Of a stretch of 64,000 nucleotides of DNA, positions 46,838 through 56,292 are shown in pieces. Position 1 is the first letter of the stretch. Every line of letters starts with the position of its first letter. The notes below the pieces were generated by a model. The model saw only the letters and a list, made by a program, of their open reading frames with translations. It was not told the origin of the DNA and made no database searches. This DNA is from Bradyrhizobium nivariense (GTDB lineage Bacteria; Pseudomonadota; Alphaproteobacteria; Rhizobiales; Xanthobacteraceae): assembly GCF_029846715.1 (NCBI RefSeq), contig NZ_JARVWW010000001.1, positions 558,001 through 622,000 on the forward strand. Direction: 5' to 3'. The position numbers and the translations under genes are program-made.

Positions 46838-48172
46838 CTATCGCTGCGTGAGCTGCGGGTGCGCGGCGGTCACGCGCCACACAATGTTGCCGCTGTCGTC
46901 GGCGACCAGCAGCGCGCCGGTCTTGTCGATGGCGACCCCGACGGGCCGCCCCCGCGCGTGGTTGTCGTTGTTGAGGAAGCCGGTGACGACGTCCTGCGGC
47001 GGGCCGCTCGGCTTGCCATCCGTGAACGGCACGAACACCACCTTGTAGCCGTTCAGGACCTGCCTGTTCCAACTGCCGTGCTCGCCCACGAAGGCGCCGC
47101 CGCGATAGGCGGCCGGCAGACTGCTCCCGGAGTAGAATGCCATTCCGAGCGGGGCGACATGCGAGCTCAACGCGTAGTCGGGCACGATCGCCTTGGCGAC
47201 GAGGTCGGGCCGCTGCGGCTTGACGCGGGGATCGACGTGCTGGCCGAAATAGCTGTAGGGCCAGCCGTAGAAGCCGCCGTCCTTCACCGACGTCATGTAG
47301 TCGGGCACGAGATCGGGACCGAGCTCGTCGCGCTCGTTCACCACCGTCCACAGTGCGCCGCTCTGCGGCTCAAAACTCAGGCCGTTGGGATTGCGCAGGC
47401 CGCTCGCAAAAATGCGCCAGCGGCCGCTGGCGCGGTCGACCTCGAGGATGGCGGCGCGATTGTGCTCGGCCTCCATGCCGTTCTCGGTGATGTTGCTGTT
47501 GGAGCCGACGCCGGCATAGAGCTTTGAACCGTCGGGGCTCGCGACCAGGCTCTTGGTCCAGTGATGATCGATCGGGCCGCCCGGCAGCGGCGTCAGCATC
47601 GTGCCCGGCACGGTGATCTTCGTATCACCCTCCGTGTAGGGATATCTGACGATCGCATCGGTGTTGGCGACATAGAGGTCGTTGCCGACCAGCGCAACGC
47701 CGAACGGCGAATTGAGATGGTCGAGGAAGACGCTTTGCGTGTCCGGCACGCCGTCGCCATTGCTGTCGCGCAGCAGCGTGATGCGGTTGCTCTCGCCGGT
47801 ATCGCCGCCTGATGTCGCCCAGGACTCGACGTATCCCATCACGATTTCCTTGGGCCGCTTGATCGGAGCCCCCTTCGGCGCCTTGGATTCCACCACCAGC
47901 ACGTCGCCGTTGGGAAGCACGTAAAGGAATCGCGGATGCTGCAAGCCCGTCGCAAAAGCTTTGGCCTGCAAGCCCTGCGCAACGGCCGGGGTCTCATCCT
48001 TCTTCCAGCCAACGATGCGGGCGATGTGCATCGGCGGCAGCAGATATTGCTGGATGTCAGGGAGTACCGGATTGGCGCCGGTTTGCGCCTTCGGATCGCC
48101 GCTGCCGTCGTTGCAGGCGGCCAGACACAGCAGCGAGGAGCACAACAGTGCGCGAGCGATTGAGGATTTCAT
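46838..48172 (-). CDS. PQQ-dependent sugar dehydrogenase-like lipoprotein (sorbosone dehydrogenase type)
   Basis: A 444-residue lipoprotein: signal [13 protein letters not shown] with a lipobox Cys, then a six-bladed beta-propeller of the glucose/sorbosone dehydrogenase type ([50 protein letters not shown]). Likely membrane-anchored in the periplasm, oxidising a sugar or aldehyde with PQQ. Its ATG overlaps the DUF2231 stop (ATGA), so the two are coupled. Confidence 0.9.
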   Translation of the reverse strand: MKSSIARALLCSSLLCLAACNDGSGDPKAQTGANPVLPDIQQYLLPPMHIARIVGWKKDETPAVAQGLQAKAFATGLQHPRFLYVLPNGDVLVVESKAPKGAPIKRPKEIVMGYVESWATSGGDTGESNRITLLRDSNGDGVPDTQSVFLDHLNSPFGVALVGNDLYVANTDAIVRYPYTEGDTKITVPGTMLTPLPGGPIDHHWTKSLVASPDGSKLYAGVGSNSNITENGMEAEHNRAAILEVDRASGRWRIFASGLRNPNGLSFEPQSGALWTVVNERDELGPDLVPDYMTSVKDGGFYGWPYSYFGQHVDPRVKPQRPDLVAKAIVPDYALSSHVAPLGMAFYSGSSLPAAYRGGAFVGEHGSWNRQVLNGYKVVFVPFTDGKPSGPPQDVVTGFLNNDNHARGRPVGVAIDKTGALLVADDSGNIVWRVTAAHPQLTQR

Positions 48173-48621
48173 CGCGCAACTCCCACGCCGTGGCGATACA
48201 CCATGGCCCAGCCAAGCCAGCCGGTCACGGGCAGGATCAGCACCGTGATCACCGAAAGCACGAGCCCGGTCGGCCACACCGAGGTCCAGGCATCACGCGT
48301 GTGGATCAGGGCGTTGACGATGGCCAGGATCAGCGCCACCGCGTTACCGATCAGGTGCGGCCAGGCCGGCGACTGCGCCCGCACCCGGCGGTTACCGAGA
48401 AAATCGGTCAGGCCGGCGATCGCCGCCAGCACGCCGAAGATGACGCCGACAACCAGAAGCCAGGCCGAAAAATTCGCCCACATGATCTCGGCACTGACGA
48501 CGTAGGCGATGTCGGTCAGCAGCGCCCCGATGAAGCACGCGATCGGTATCGGCACCAGCATCGGATGAATTGGATGGCCCGCGATTTGCGCGGTGGTGCG
48601 CACGCGCACGTCTTCTTGCAC
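48169..48621 (-). CDS. DUF2231 membrane protein
   Basis: A 150-residue protein with four membrane helices and the family signature [21 protein letters not shown] start chosen because GAGG lies six bases upstream; a TTG 13 codons earlier has no such site. DUF2231 proteins are frequently paired with sorbosone dehydrogenase-like proteins and may carry a haem or support electron transfer; that role is unproven. Confidence 0.85.
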   Translation of the reverse strand: MQEDVRVRTTAQIAGHPIHPMLVPIPIACFIGALLTDIAYVVSAEIMWANFSAWLLVVGVIFGVLAAIAGLTDFLGNRRVRAQSPAWPHLIGNAVALILAIVNALIHTRDAWTSVWPTGLVLSVITVLILPVTGWLGWAMVYRHGVGVAR

Positions 48622-48691
48622 GGTCGACCTCGTGTGACTTTCGCCCCGCCCGACGGCCAACTCGTGCTGGCGGTGATGGTTCCTACGCTTG

Positions 48692-49651
48692 TTACCCTTG
48701 CGCCGTCACCGGTGCGCTGGCCTGATACGCCGCGTAGGCACGCTTCAAGCCATCGTGAAGCGATGTCGTCGCGCGCCAGCCCAGCGTGGCGAGGCGGCTG
48801 ACGTCGAGCAGCTTGCGTGGCGTGCCATCGGGCCGCGAGCTGTCGAAACCGATCTCGCCGGTGTAGCCGACAATTTCGGCCACGACGCGCGCGAACTCGG
48901 CGATGGTGATGTCCTCGCCGGTGCCGATGTTGACCAGCTCGGCACTCGAATAGGTCTTCATCAGGTGCACGCAGGCATCCGCCATGTCGTCGACATAAAG
49001 GAACTCGCGCCGCGGCGTGCCGGTGCCCCACACGACGACGTTCTTCGCGCCCGAAACCTTCGCCTCGTGGAAGCGGCGGATCAGGGCCGCGACCACGTGG
49101 CTCATTTCGGGGTGATAATTGTCGCCGGGGCCGTAGAGATTGGTCGGCATCACGCTGATGAAGTCGCACCCGTACTGGCTGCGATAGGCCTCCGCCATCT
49201 TGATGCCGGCGATTTTGGCAATTGCATAGGGCTCGTTGGTCGGCTCGAGCGGGCCTGATAGCACGGAATCTTCGCGCAGCGGCTGTGGTGCCAGCTTCGG
49301 GTAGATACAGGACGAGCCCAGAAACATCAGCTTCTCGGCGCCGTTTTGATGCGCGGCCTGGATCACATTCGCCGCGATCGCGATGTTGTCGTAGATGAAC
49401 TCGGCGCGCAGCGTGTTATTGGCGACGATGCCGCCGACCTTCGCCGCGGCGAGGAAGATCACCTGCGGCCGCACGCGCGCGAACCAGTCGAACACCGCGG
49501 CCTGGTTGCAGAGATCGACCTCGCGCCGGTCCACGGTGACGAGCTTGACGTCCTCCCGTTCGAGCCGGCGCGCAATCGCAGCTCCGACCATGCCGCGATG
49601 GCCGGCGACGTAGACGCTTTTGCCTGTCAGCTCAAACGGTGCGTTTGCCAC
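48692..49651 (-). CDS. fcl: GDP-L-fucose synthase
   Basis: A 319-residue extended SDR that epimerises and reduces GDP-4-keto-6-deoxymannose to GDP-L-fucose. NADP-binding [15 protein letters not shown] and catalytic YAIAK ([13 protein letters not shown]) are intact, with the family [16 protein letters not shown]. Its start overlaps the end of gmd by 20 bases, the classic gmd-fcl pair. Product probably feeds LPS, capsule or (in symbionts) Nod factor fucosylation. Confidence 0.97.
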   Translation of the reverse strand: MANAPFELTGKSVYVAGHRGMVGAAIARRLEREDVKLVTVDRREVDLCNQAAVFDWFARVRPQVIFLAAAKVGGIVANNTLRAEFIYDNIAIAANVIQAAHQNGAEKLMFLGSSCIYPKLAPQPLREDSVLSGPLEPTNEPYAIAKIAGIKMAEAYRSQYGCDFISVMPTNLYGPGDNYHPEMSHVVAALIRRFHEAKVSGAKNVVVWGTGTPRREFLYVDDMADACVHLMKTYSSAELVNIGTGEDITIAEFARVVAEIVGYTGEIGFDSSRPDGTPRKLLDVSRLATLGWRATTSLHDGLKRAYAAYQASAPVTAQG

Positions 49652-50702
49652 GGCCCGCGTCCCGCTTTGCCTCCGCCAGATCGCTCGCCATCATCTCCGC
49701 GACGAGCTCTGCGAAGCTCCGCTTCGGCGTCCAGCCAAGCACCTCGCGCGCCTTGCTGGCGTCGCCGACGAGGAGATCGACTTCAGTCGGACGGAAATAG
49801 GTCGGATCGATCTTCACCACGGTCTTGCCGCTCTTCTCATCGACGCCGGTCTCGTCGACGCCCTTGCCACGCCATGCGATGCGGCGGCCGACTTGCGCGA
49901 ACGACAACTCGACCATCTCACGCACCGAGTGCATCTCGCCGGTGGCGAGCACGAAGTCGTCGGGCTTGTCGGCCTGCAGGATCTTGTGCATGCCCTCGAC
50001 ATAGTCGCGCGCATGGCCCCAGTCGCGCCTGGCGGAGAGATTGCCGAGATAGAGCGTCTCCTCCAGCCCGACCTCGATGCGGGCGACGCCGCGCGTGATC
50101 TTGCGGGTGACGAAGGTCTCGCCGCGGATCGGGCTCTCGTGGTTGAACAGGATCCCGTTGCTCGCGAACATGCCGTAGGCTTCGCGGTAGTTCACCGTGA
50201 TCCAGTAGCCGTAAAGCTTTGCGACGCCGTAAGGCGAGCGCGGATAGAACGGCGTGGTCTCCTTCTGCGGGATCTCCTGCACGAGGCCGTAGAGCTCGGA
50301 GGTCGAAGCCTGGTAGAACCGCGTCTCCTTCTCCATGCCGAGGATGCGGATCGCTTCCAGCAGGCGCAGCACGCCGATGCCGTCGGCATTGGCGGTGTAT
50401 TCCGGGCTCTCGAAGCTGACGGCGACGTGGCTCTGGGCGGCGAGATTGTAGATCTCGGTCGGCCGGATCTGCTGCACCAGGCGGATCAGATTGGTCGAGT
50501 CCGTCATGTCGCCGTAATGCATCAGGAACGGCACGTTGCCGACATGCGGGTCCTGGTAGAGATGATCGACCCGCGCGGTGTTGAACGAGGACGAGCGCCG
50601 CTTGATGCCGTGCACGACATAGCCGAGCGACAACAGATATTCGGCGAGATAGGCGCCGTCCTGTCCGGTCACGCCGGTGATGAGAGCGATCCGCTCAGCC
50701 AT
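49632..50702 (-). CDS. gmd: GDP-mannose 4,6-dehydratase
   Basis: A 356-residue extended SDR. Motifs: [18 protein letters not shown] for [19 protein letters not shown], the Thr/Glu region ([12 protein letters not shown]) and [12 protein letters not shown] with catalytic Tyr and Lys. It makes GDP-4-keto-6-deoxymannose from GDP-mannose. Start [10 protein letters not shown] has AGG eight bases upstream; the further upstream TTG reading is rejected. Confidence 0.97.
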   Translation of the reverse strand: MAERIALITGVTGQDGAYLAEYLLSLGYVVHGIKRRSSSFNTARVDHLYQDPHVGNVPFLMHYGDMTDSTNLIRLVQQIRPTEIYNLAAQSHVAVSFESPEYTANADGIGVLRLLEAIRILGMEKETRFYQASTSELYGLVQEIPQKETTPFYPRSPYGVAKLYGYWITVNYREAYGMFASNGILFNHESPIRGETFVTRKITRGVARIEVGLEETLYLGNLSARRDWGHARDYVEGMHKILQADKPDDFVLATGEMHSVREMVELSFAQVGRRIAWRGKGVDETGVDEKSGKTVVKIDPTYFRPTEVDLLVGDASKAREVLGWTPKRSFAELVAEMMASDLAEAKRDAGRGKRTV

Positions 50703-51065
50703 ATCCGCACCTGCTCCCAACAGCGACCCGATGGGGCGCCAGCGTCCCGTTCCGGCCGCCGCCCTTCTCTGCCATATCGACCGCCGGGGTCAACCTAATA
50801 CGGCGATGCATCGTCCGAAGACCGTCGGCCGAACCGAGGCCCTTGCAGTCCACGGCAAGCTCGCCTGAGGATTTTGTGCATAAGTCGAGGCCTTCGGGCC
50901 CGGAGCCTCGCTGGCGAAGCGCATCGCACGTACTATTTTAGGTAGATTTCGAACTTAGCTTTGCAGGCCTCTTGCGGGCCTTATGTCATTTTGTGGGAGG
51001 GATACTTGTTCGATTTCGCGCAAGCTATCGTTGTGCACATTTGAAGCCGATGCCGTGCTTCCACT
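50703..51065. other. Intergenic stretch before a frameshifted gene
   Basis: About 360 bases with no supported gene. An A/T-rich segment around 50930-50970 could hold a promoter for the rightward gene at 51 kb. Nothing else is visible. Confidence 0.4.
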
Positions 51066-51270
51066 CGGGCGATTGGGATCCTCGCAATCCTGCTCGCAGC
51101 TGCCCTACCGGCTGCCCCCTGTCTTGCCCAACAGGCAGGCGATCCCCCCGCCCCGGCGGCCGAGACGAAGGGCGTGCAGCCTCCTGCCAAGGACGCGGCA
51201 ACGAACGCGAAAAAGGCGAGCGTGAAGGACACGACGGCGGCGCGGACGGAAGTCTCCGACTGCGCCGGCG

Positions 51271-52476
51271 GTGAGTTTCTTCAAAAGCTCGCCAATACGG
51301 CAAACAGCGCCGCGATCAATCTACAACAGCAATCTCGTGCCCGCCGGAAGCAACGTCGACTTCGGACTTGCGAGCTCTCTCGATCCCGAGGCGCACTATT
51401 TTGCGGTCTTCCTGGAGGACAAGGAAGTCCCGCGGGGCGAGGTCAGGCACGGCGCCCGGGCTCGAAAAGCGGGCGAAACCGACGACCTCGTCGTGAAGCG
51501 CCTGCTGAAGTCCGGCGACACCATCGTTTCGATCGACGTTCCCAACGATGTCGCGGGATGGTGGACCCGGCGGAATCTCTACATCTACCAGTGCGACAGC
51601 ACGCGAAGCCCGTTCAAGGTCTCCTACCTGCCGGTCTATCTCAGCCCTTACTCTTTGAGCATCTGGCTGGCGCTCGGGATCGTTGTCGCTGCTTATTTTC
51701 TCTCGGCCAAGGCCTTTGCTCGCCTGAGCAAATCGTCGTTGAAAGGCGTCAAAGCCTGGAATCCCATCCGGATTACGGCTAGCTCCGACAATCGCGGGAG
51801 CCTCTCGGCCTTCCAGGTGTTCTTCTTCACGATCCTGGTTTTCGCGATGCTCGCCTACGTCTTGCTTCGCACGGGCGTGCTGTCTGACCTTTCGACCACG
51901 ATCCTGCAATTGCTCGGCATCGCGGGTATCGGGGCTGCGGCGGCGAAGGGCGCAGACTCGTCGAAGACGGCGCTCGACCCCACAAATCAGGCCTGGCTCA
52001 TGAACAAGGGCTGGTTCGACAAGGACACGGCCCGCGCCACACCTGAGCCGAGCTTCTACGACCTGATCTCGAGCGACGGCAGTTTCGACGTTTACCGCTT
52101 CCAGAGCTTGATATTTACGGGCGCGGTAGGGCTCGCACTTTTCGCCGGCGGCGTGTTTCAACTTGCGTCCTTCACGGTGCCGCAGAACATCCTCGGTATT
52201 TTGGGTCTCAGCCAGGTGGTGTATATCGCAGGCAAGCTCGTGACCTCGAACAACGCAACGCAATTGAACGCGGTCATCACCGATCTCCGCAACACCGAAG
52301 CCGCTTATCGCGAGGCCGCCCACACCACCAGCGATACCCAGGAGGCAAAAGACAAGGTCGCCCGTGCGAAGGCCGCCTTCGTCGACAAGGCGGGGGGAGC
52401 GGCCACGCTTTTCACCGATGTCACCGGGCGTCCCGTCGACGACGCCAAGCTCCAGCCGACATTGGGACTGAGCTGA
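51271..52476 (+). CDS. Membrane protein of unknown family (N-terminus probably frameshifted)
   Basis: About 400 residues. From residue 20 (SIYNSNLVPAGSNVDFGLAS) it reads as a genuine protein: an exported beta-rich region, then about six hydrophobic helices (YSLSIWLALGIVVAAYFL; FQVFFFTILVFAMLAYVLL; LLGIAGIGAAAAKG; and a pair near 285-330). A signal peptide (ILAILLAAALPAAPCLAQ) is encoded in a different frame at 51066-51260, without an upstream start codon. This suggests one or more indels in the 5' part, or sequence errors. No family recognised. Confidence 0.6.
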   Translation: MSFFKSSPIRQTAPRSIYNSNLVPAGSNVDFGLASSLDPEAHYFAVFLEDKEVPRGEVRHGARARKAGETDDLVVKRLLKSGDTIVSIDVPNDVAGWWTRRNLYIYQCDSTRSPFKVSYLPVYLSPYSLSIWLALGIVVAAYFLSAKAFARLSKSSLKGVKAWNPIRITASSDNRGSLSAFQVFFFTILVFAMLAYVLLRTGVLSDLSTTILQLLGIAGIGAAAAKGADSSKTALDPTNQAWLMNKGWFDKDTARATPEPSFYDLISSDGSFDVYRFQSLIFTGAVGLALFAGGVFQLASFTVPQNILGILGLSQVVYIAGKLVTSNNATQLNAVITDLRNTEAAYREAAHTTSDTQEAKDKVARAKAAFVDKAGGAATLFTDVTGRPVDDAKLQPTLGLS

Positions 52477-52633
52477 TGGCAAAGGTCGGGACCCTGAGCA
52501 TCTCCCCTGAAATCCAAGGGCACTCTTGCGATAAGGCGGACTGCATTCCTCTTCGGAATTTGCCTCGCAACCCACTGATTTCAGCGGGCTATTCGTTAAT
52601 GGAATCTCAGTCAAAAACTGCTATATTGTTGAT

Positions 52634-52876
52634 ATGGATAAGCTAACCGCCCCTTCGACCGCAGAGCACATCCGGACACTGGCCCGGACCTTCCACGTAT
52701 CCTATTCCGAAGGTCCTAACGACCGCCTGGCCCATCATATCTCGCGCCTGGCCGGCGATACCGTCGAGCTGGACGAGATCGAGCGGCTGCTCATTGGTTT
52801 GGTACGCGCGGAGCGGATCACACGTCCGGAAATGATCCTGCTTCAGGCTGCCTACCTGCGTGAAGCCAGGCCGTGA
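52634..52876 (+). CDS. Small protein upstream of Fic, candidate antitoxin
   Basis: An 80-residue helical protein (AEHIRTLARTFHVSY ... LDEIERLLIGLVRAERITR). Its TGA overlaps the GTG of the Fic gene (GTGA), the usual layout of toxin-antitoxin pairs with the antitoxin first. The Fic-inhibitory motif (S/T)xxxE(G/N) is not clearly met: HVSYSEG has Val where Ser/Thr is expected. An A/T-rich extended -10-like TGCTATATT lies just upstream. Antitoxin function is inferred from position. Confidence 0.6.
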   Translation: MDKLTAPSTAEHIRTLARTFHVSYSEGPNDRLAHHISRLAGDTVELDEIERLLIGLVRAERITRPEMILLQAAYLREARP

Positions 52877-53603
52877 CCTTTGATCCGTTCGGCGACTTTG
52901 AAACGCGCGGATATCTACGTAACCTTGCCCGAGAGAAAGATCGCGCGATTGTGCGGAGGCTTGAACATGCCTCCTTCACGACTGGCATCGATGACGCGTT
53001 CGCGGCGCTTCAAAAAAGAAGACCCTGACCTACGGGGACCTTCTCAGCACTCACAAAACGCTCTTTGAGGCCATGTATCCGTGGGCCGGCCAGGACCGCA
53101 CCACGACGGCACCAAATATCGCCGTAAGCCGAGGCGATGTTCTGTTCGCACACCCCAAGTACATCCAAAACGCGATTGAGCATGCCTTGAAGCTCGGCAA
53201 CGATCCCAAAACCATGCGCGAGAAGCCCGGGGAAGTCATGGGCTATCTAGCCCACGGCCATCCCTTCCTGGACGGCAACGGCCGAACGATTATGGTGATC
53301 CACTCCATACTCGCTCAACGCGCCGGCTTCAGCCTCGATTGGACCTCGACCGATAAGACCGCTTATCTGCAAGCCTTGACGAAAGAATTGGACGATCCCG
53401 GCAAAGGCATCCTCGACAAATATCTTGAACCTTGCATCCATGCTGCGGTCTCCAATCTGAAGGAGCACATTGCCGCAGCTAAGGGACTCGATGGCGGTCC
53501 GGGCGAAGCCGACACCATTCGCGGAAGCAACGACGATCCAGCCGTGCAGGCCGACTACAAGCAGCAGCAGCTTAAGCGCGAAGCGAACGGCGCGAAGGGC
53601 TGA
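52873..53603 (+). pseudogene. Fic-domain protein, frame broken at an A6 tract
   Basis: Reading from GTG gives TFDPFGDFETRGYLRNLARE ... FAALQK, then stops just after an A6 run (53012-53017). Adding one A restores a continuous frame (KKTLTYGDLLSTHKTLFEAM) into the Fic core. The core motif HPFLDGNGR (53259-53285) is intact, but the Arg normally three residues later (GNGRxxR) is Met. Fic enzymes AMPylate proteins. It may be a decayed toxin, a phase-variable gene, or a sequence error. The C-terminal tail is hydrophilic. Confidence 0.75.
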
Positions 53604-53702
53604 CTATCGGGCCCCCGAACCAAGAAAGAACTACCGAAAGGCACATCGGGCAGAAGGCCAATCAAGCAGAGCCTCATGCGAAAGAAACTATTTGGGAGCG
53701 GA

Positions 53703-53746
53703 TGGAGCGGGTGAAGGGAATCGAACCCTCGTATTCAGCTTGGAAG
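53703..53746 (-). other. 3' fragment of tRNA-Gly(UCC): candidate attachment site
   Basis: On the minus strand a 44-base segment begins in the anticodon loop (CTTCCAA) and runs through variable loop and T-arm (AGGGTTCGATTCCCT) to ACCCGC-TCCA. It lacks the 5' half of the tRNA. Such 3' fragments are left at the distal end of elements that insert into tRNA genes. The orientation places the element to the right and the original chromosomal flank to the left. Confidence 0.75.
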
Positions 53747-53877
53747 TCGGGAAATACTGCGGCGTTTTCAAAGGCCGTTCTGACATTTTCGGTGGTTTTG
53801 GCCTCTTGCGATCGTTGCGGAATTTCTCGTTGTCAGAATGACGGTTTGTCGGTTTCGTCGACGGAAATGGGCCACCT

Positions 53878-54957
53878 CTATTGCCGACCCGCCCAGTCTA
53901 CGATTGCGGCGGCCTCGACGGGCACTTTGGCCTTCCAAGCCGCAATCGGAGCAGCCGCCCCCCGCTTCAGAGCGGCGATAACGGTAGCGGGCGCCGGCTC
54001 CGCGATGCTGACACCATTTGCGCGCATTCGCGCGTAGTTCTCCGCAGTGCGGCTTGCCAGGAGCTCAAACTGACTCTTTTCCGTCTCCGCGGCAGCCTGA
54101 GCGACCTGATCTTGAATTTCTTTCGGGAGAGATTCGAATGTGTCAGTCCTTACGAACGCGAGTGAAATCGGAATCGCATAATTGATCGGCGTGAAGTACG
54201 GCAGATAGTCCCAGAGTTTTCGTCCTGCCCCGCCATCGCCGGACGTAAGGATGGCATTCAGCTTGTGCTCCCTTACCTTCGCGATCGCATCGTTGAAGGG
54301 CAAGTATTCGGCCGTCGCACCCACTACGCGCATCACCTCTGCCGAATTATAGTCGTACGTCCTTATGGCCAATGTAGGCAGGTCGTCAGCGCTGCCGAGT
54401 GGCCGATCCGACCACACACCCGTCGAGGGCCAAATGGTCATGTAGAGAAGCTTGAGGCCACGCGCCTCCAGCGCCTTCTCATACAGCGGGCGGGCCCTGG
54501 CGTTCACAGCCCTCGCCGCGTCGATGGATTGCACGACGAACGGCAGCGATGCTAGCCCGAATATGGCATCGGACGCCTCAAGCGGGCCGGCAAATGCATC
54601 GGCGCCTGCAATCCGTCGTTCCTGCGCGGCTCGCAGCATCTCGCCGGAGCTGATCCTGAGTTCATTATCGAAGGCGTTCACCGTCGTCACGAAGCCGTTC
54701 GTGCGTTCAAAGACAAGCTTGGCGAAGGTAGCAAGCCCAGCTCCGGAAATATTGCTTTGCGGGTACTCGGTGGCCATCTGCCATCTCACCGGGCCGGATA
54801 TGACCTGGTGCGAGCTCGCTTGCTGCGAAATTGTTTGGGCTGCCGCGGGGGTTGCAAGGAACGGCAAAGCGGCGGCGGCGGCGCGGGCCATCATGACGCT
54901 CCGGCGGACCAGGGGATTGAGGAACGGCAGCTTTCCGAGAATCTTTGAGATCAGCAT
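53878..54957 (-). CDS. TRAP transporter substrate-binding protein (DctP family)
   Basis: A 359-residue periplasmic binding protein. Signal peptide AAAALPFLATPAAAQ, then typical DctP features: WQMATEYPQSNISGAGLATF, the helix MLRAAQERRIAGADAF, and SDRPLGSADDLPTLAIRT containing the conserved Arg that holds the ligand carboxylate. No DctQ or DctM membrane genes are near it. It follows the M20 hydrolase by five bases and is likely co-transcribed. Ligand probably an organic acid or amino-acid derivative. Confidence 0.88.
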   Translation of the reverse strand: MLISKILGKLPFLNPLVRRSVMMARAAAAALPFLATPAAAQTISQQASSHQVISGPVRWQMATEYPQSNISGAGLATFAKLVFERTNGFVTTVNAFDNELRISSGEMLRAAQERRIAGADAFAGPLEASDAIFGLASLPFVVQSIDAARAVNARARPLYEKALEARGLKLLYMTIWPSTGVWSDRPLGSADDLPTLAIRTYDYNSAEVMRVVGATAEYLPFNDAIAKVREHKLNAILTSGDGGAGRKLWDYLPYFTPINYAIPISLAFVRTDTFESLPKEIQDQVAQAAAETEKSQFELLASRTAENYARMRANGVSIAEPAPATVIAALKRGAAAPIAAWKAKVPVEAAAIVDWAGRQ

Positions 54958-54962
54958 CGGAA

Positions 54963-56237
54963 CTACTTCTCCGTGTTGCACCAGTCGTAGATGCTCAGGA
55001 CCAGGACCTTGATCGAGGTGTGGTAGTCGTCGATTGAAACGTATTCGTTGTCGGAGTGCATCACGGCCGTCGAGCCAGGGCCGAAGATCACGGTTGGTGT
55101 CGCCGCGTACTTGTTCAGGAATCGCGTGTCGGCAGCGCCTTGACGGCCACTCAATTCGGGCTCGCGCCCGACGATCTCACGGTAGTTCCGCTGCAATGTC
55201 TGAACGATGCCATGGTCCGATGGGATCTCCGAGGCTTCAGCGTCATAGCCGACGAAACGAACCTTTGGCGGGTGATCCTTCATCCAGGGATCTTTGGCGG
55301 CCGCGGCGGCGACCTGCTCGACAAGGCTGCGCTTGACACCTTCGTGGTCTTCGCCGGGCACCGTTCCGATGCTGCCCTTCAGCAGACAGTTGGTCGGGAA
55401 GGCGCTCGGGTAATTTCCGGCCGAGAAACTTCCGATCATGCAGGGAAGCGAATCCAATGCGTTCGGATAGAGCGGGTGCTTCACTGTCGCAACGCGCCGG
55501 TCTTCCAATTCTTGGACGGCTTGCGCGATCTTATTACCGAGGCTGATCCCGCTCACGCCCTGGTATCGCTTCTGAATGCCCGCGGGCTTGCCGAGGATCT
55601 CGATCTCGAACCAGATCCGTCCGATGCAAGCGGGTTGAATCGCCAGATCGCTGGTCTCGCCTGAAATACCACCGTCGGCGCTATAGCCCCTGATGACAGT
55701 GTCCAGCGTCCCGTGACCGCTCACCTCCTCATCGATCACGATGTTGATCAGGACGTCACCCTTCAACCTGACTCCCGCCGCTCCAAGCGCTTGCACAGCC
55801 ATGATGTGGCTCGCCACGCCGCTCTTCATGTCGGCGGTCCCTCGACCGTATATGCGGCCGTCCCTGACGGAGGCGGACCACGGATTCTCGTCCCATCCTT
55901 CTCCGGCTCCTACCGGGATGACGTCGGTGTGCCCGTTCAGGAGGAGAGACTTGCCGCCGCCGCTGCCGGCAAGCCGCGCCACGATGTTCGGGCGCCCCTC
56001 ATAACCCCGTTCGACAGGACGATAACCGGGATGCTTCTTCAGTTCGTTCCAGTCCGTCTCCCAGATATCGACGTCGAGACCCATGCGGCTCAGCACCTCG
56101 TTTAGATAGCGCTGGATCCTTCCCTCGTCGCCTGTAACGCTGGGAATCGCCACCATATCTCGCAAGAGCGCGATTGCCTTGTCGCTGTTGGCGTCGACCG
56201 CCGACAAAATTTTGGCTCGCTCACCATTTTTGTTCAT
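54963..56237 (-). CDS. M20-family amidohydrolase (ArgE/DapE/YgeY type)
   Basis: A 424-residue di-zinc hydrolase. Ligands visible: NGHTDVIPVG, GRGTADMKSG, IDEEVSGHG and C-terminal VMHSDNEY. Length and sequence fit the ArgE/DapE branch, including YgeY-like enzymes that occur with diaminopropionate ammonia-lyase in E. coli. It may release 2,3-diaminopropionate or a related amine from an N-acyl compound. It lies between an MFS and a TRAP binding protein gene. Confidence 0.88.
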   Translation of the reverse strand: MNKNGERAKILSAVDANSDKAIALLRDMVAIPSVTGDEGRIQRYLNEVLSRMGLDVDIWETDWNELKKHPGYRPVERGYEGRPNIVARLAGSGGGKSLLLNGHTDVIPVGAGEGWDENPWSASVRDGRIYGRGTADMKSGVASHIMAVQALGAAGVRLKGDVLINIVIDEEVSGHGTLDTVIRGYSADGGISGETSDLAIQPACIGRIWFEIEILGKPAGIQKRYQGVSGISLGNKIAQAVQELEDRRVATVKHPLYPNALDSLPCMIGSFSAGNYPSAFPTNCLLKGSIGTVPGEDHEGVKRSLVEQVAAAAAKDPWMKDHPPKVRFVGYDAEASEIPSDHGIVQTLQRNYREIVGREPELSGRQGAADTRFLNKYAATPTVIFGPGSTAVMHSDNEYVSIDDYHTSIKVLVLSIYDWCNTEK

Positions 56238-56292
56238 CTTGGAAACTCCAGTTCGGACCGTATTCGAGGCTTATGATTGTCAATAAATCTGA

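Noticed and set aside
53470..53841. Small plus-strand protein ending near a GEGNRTLVFSLEVGK segment
   Set aside because: This peptide is the translation of the tRNA-Gly fragment, a frequent false gene; the rest overlaps Fic in another frame.
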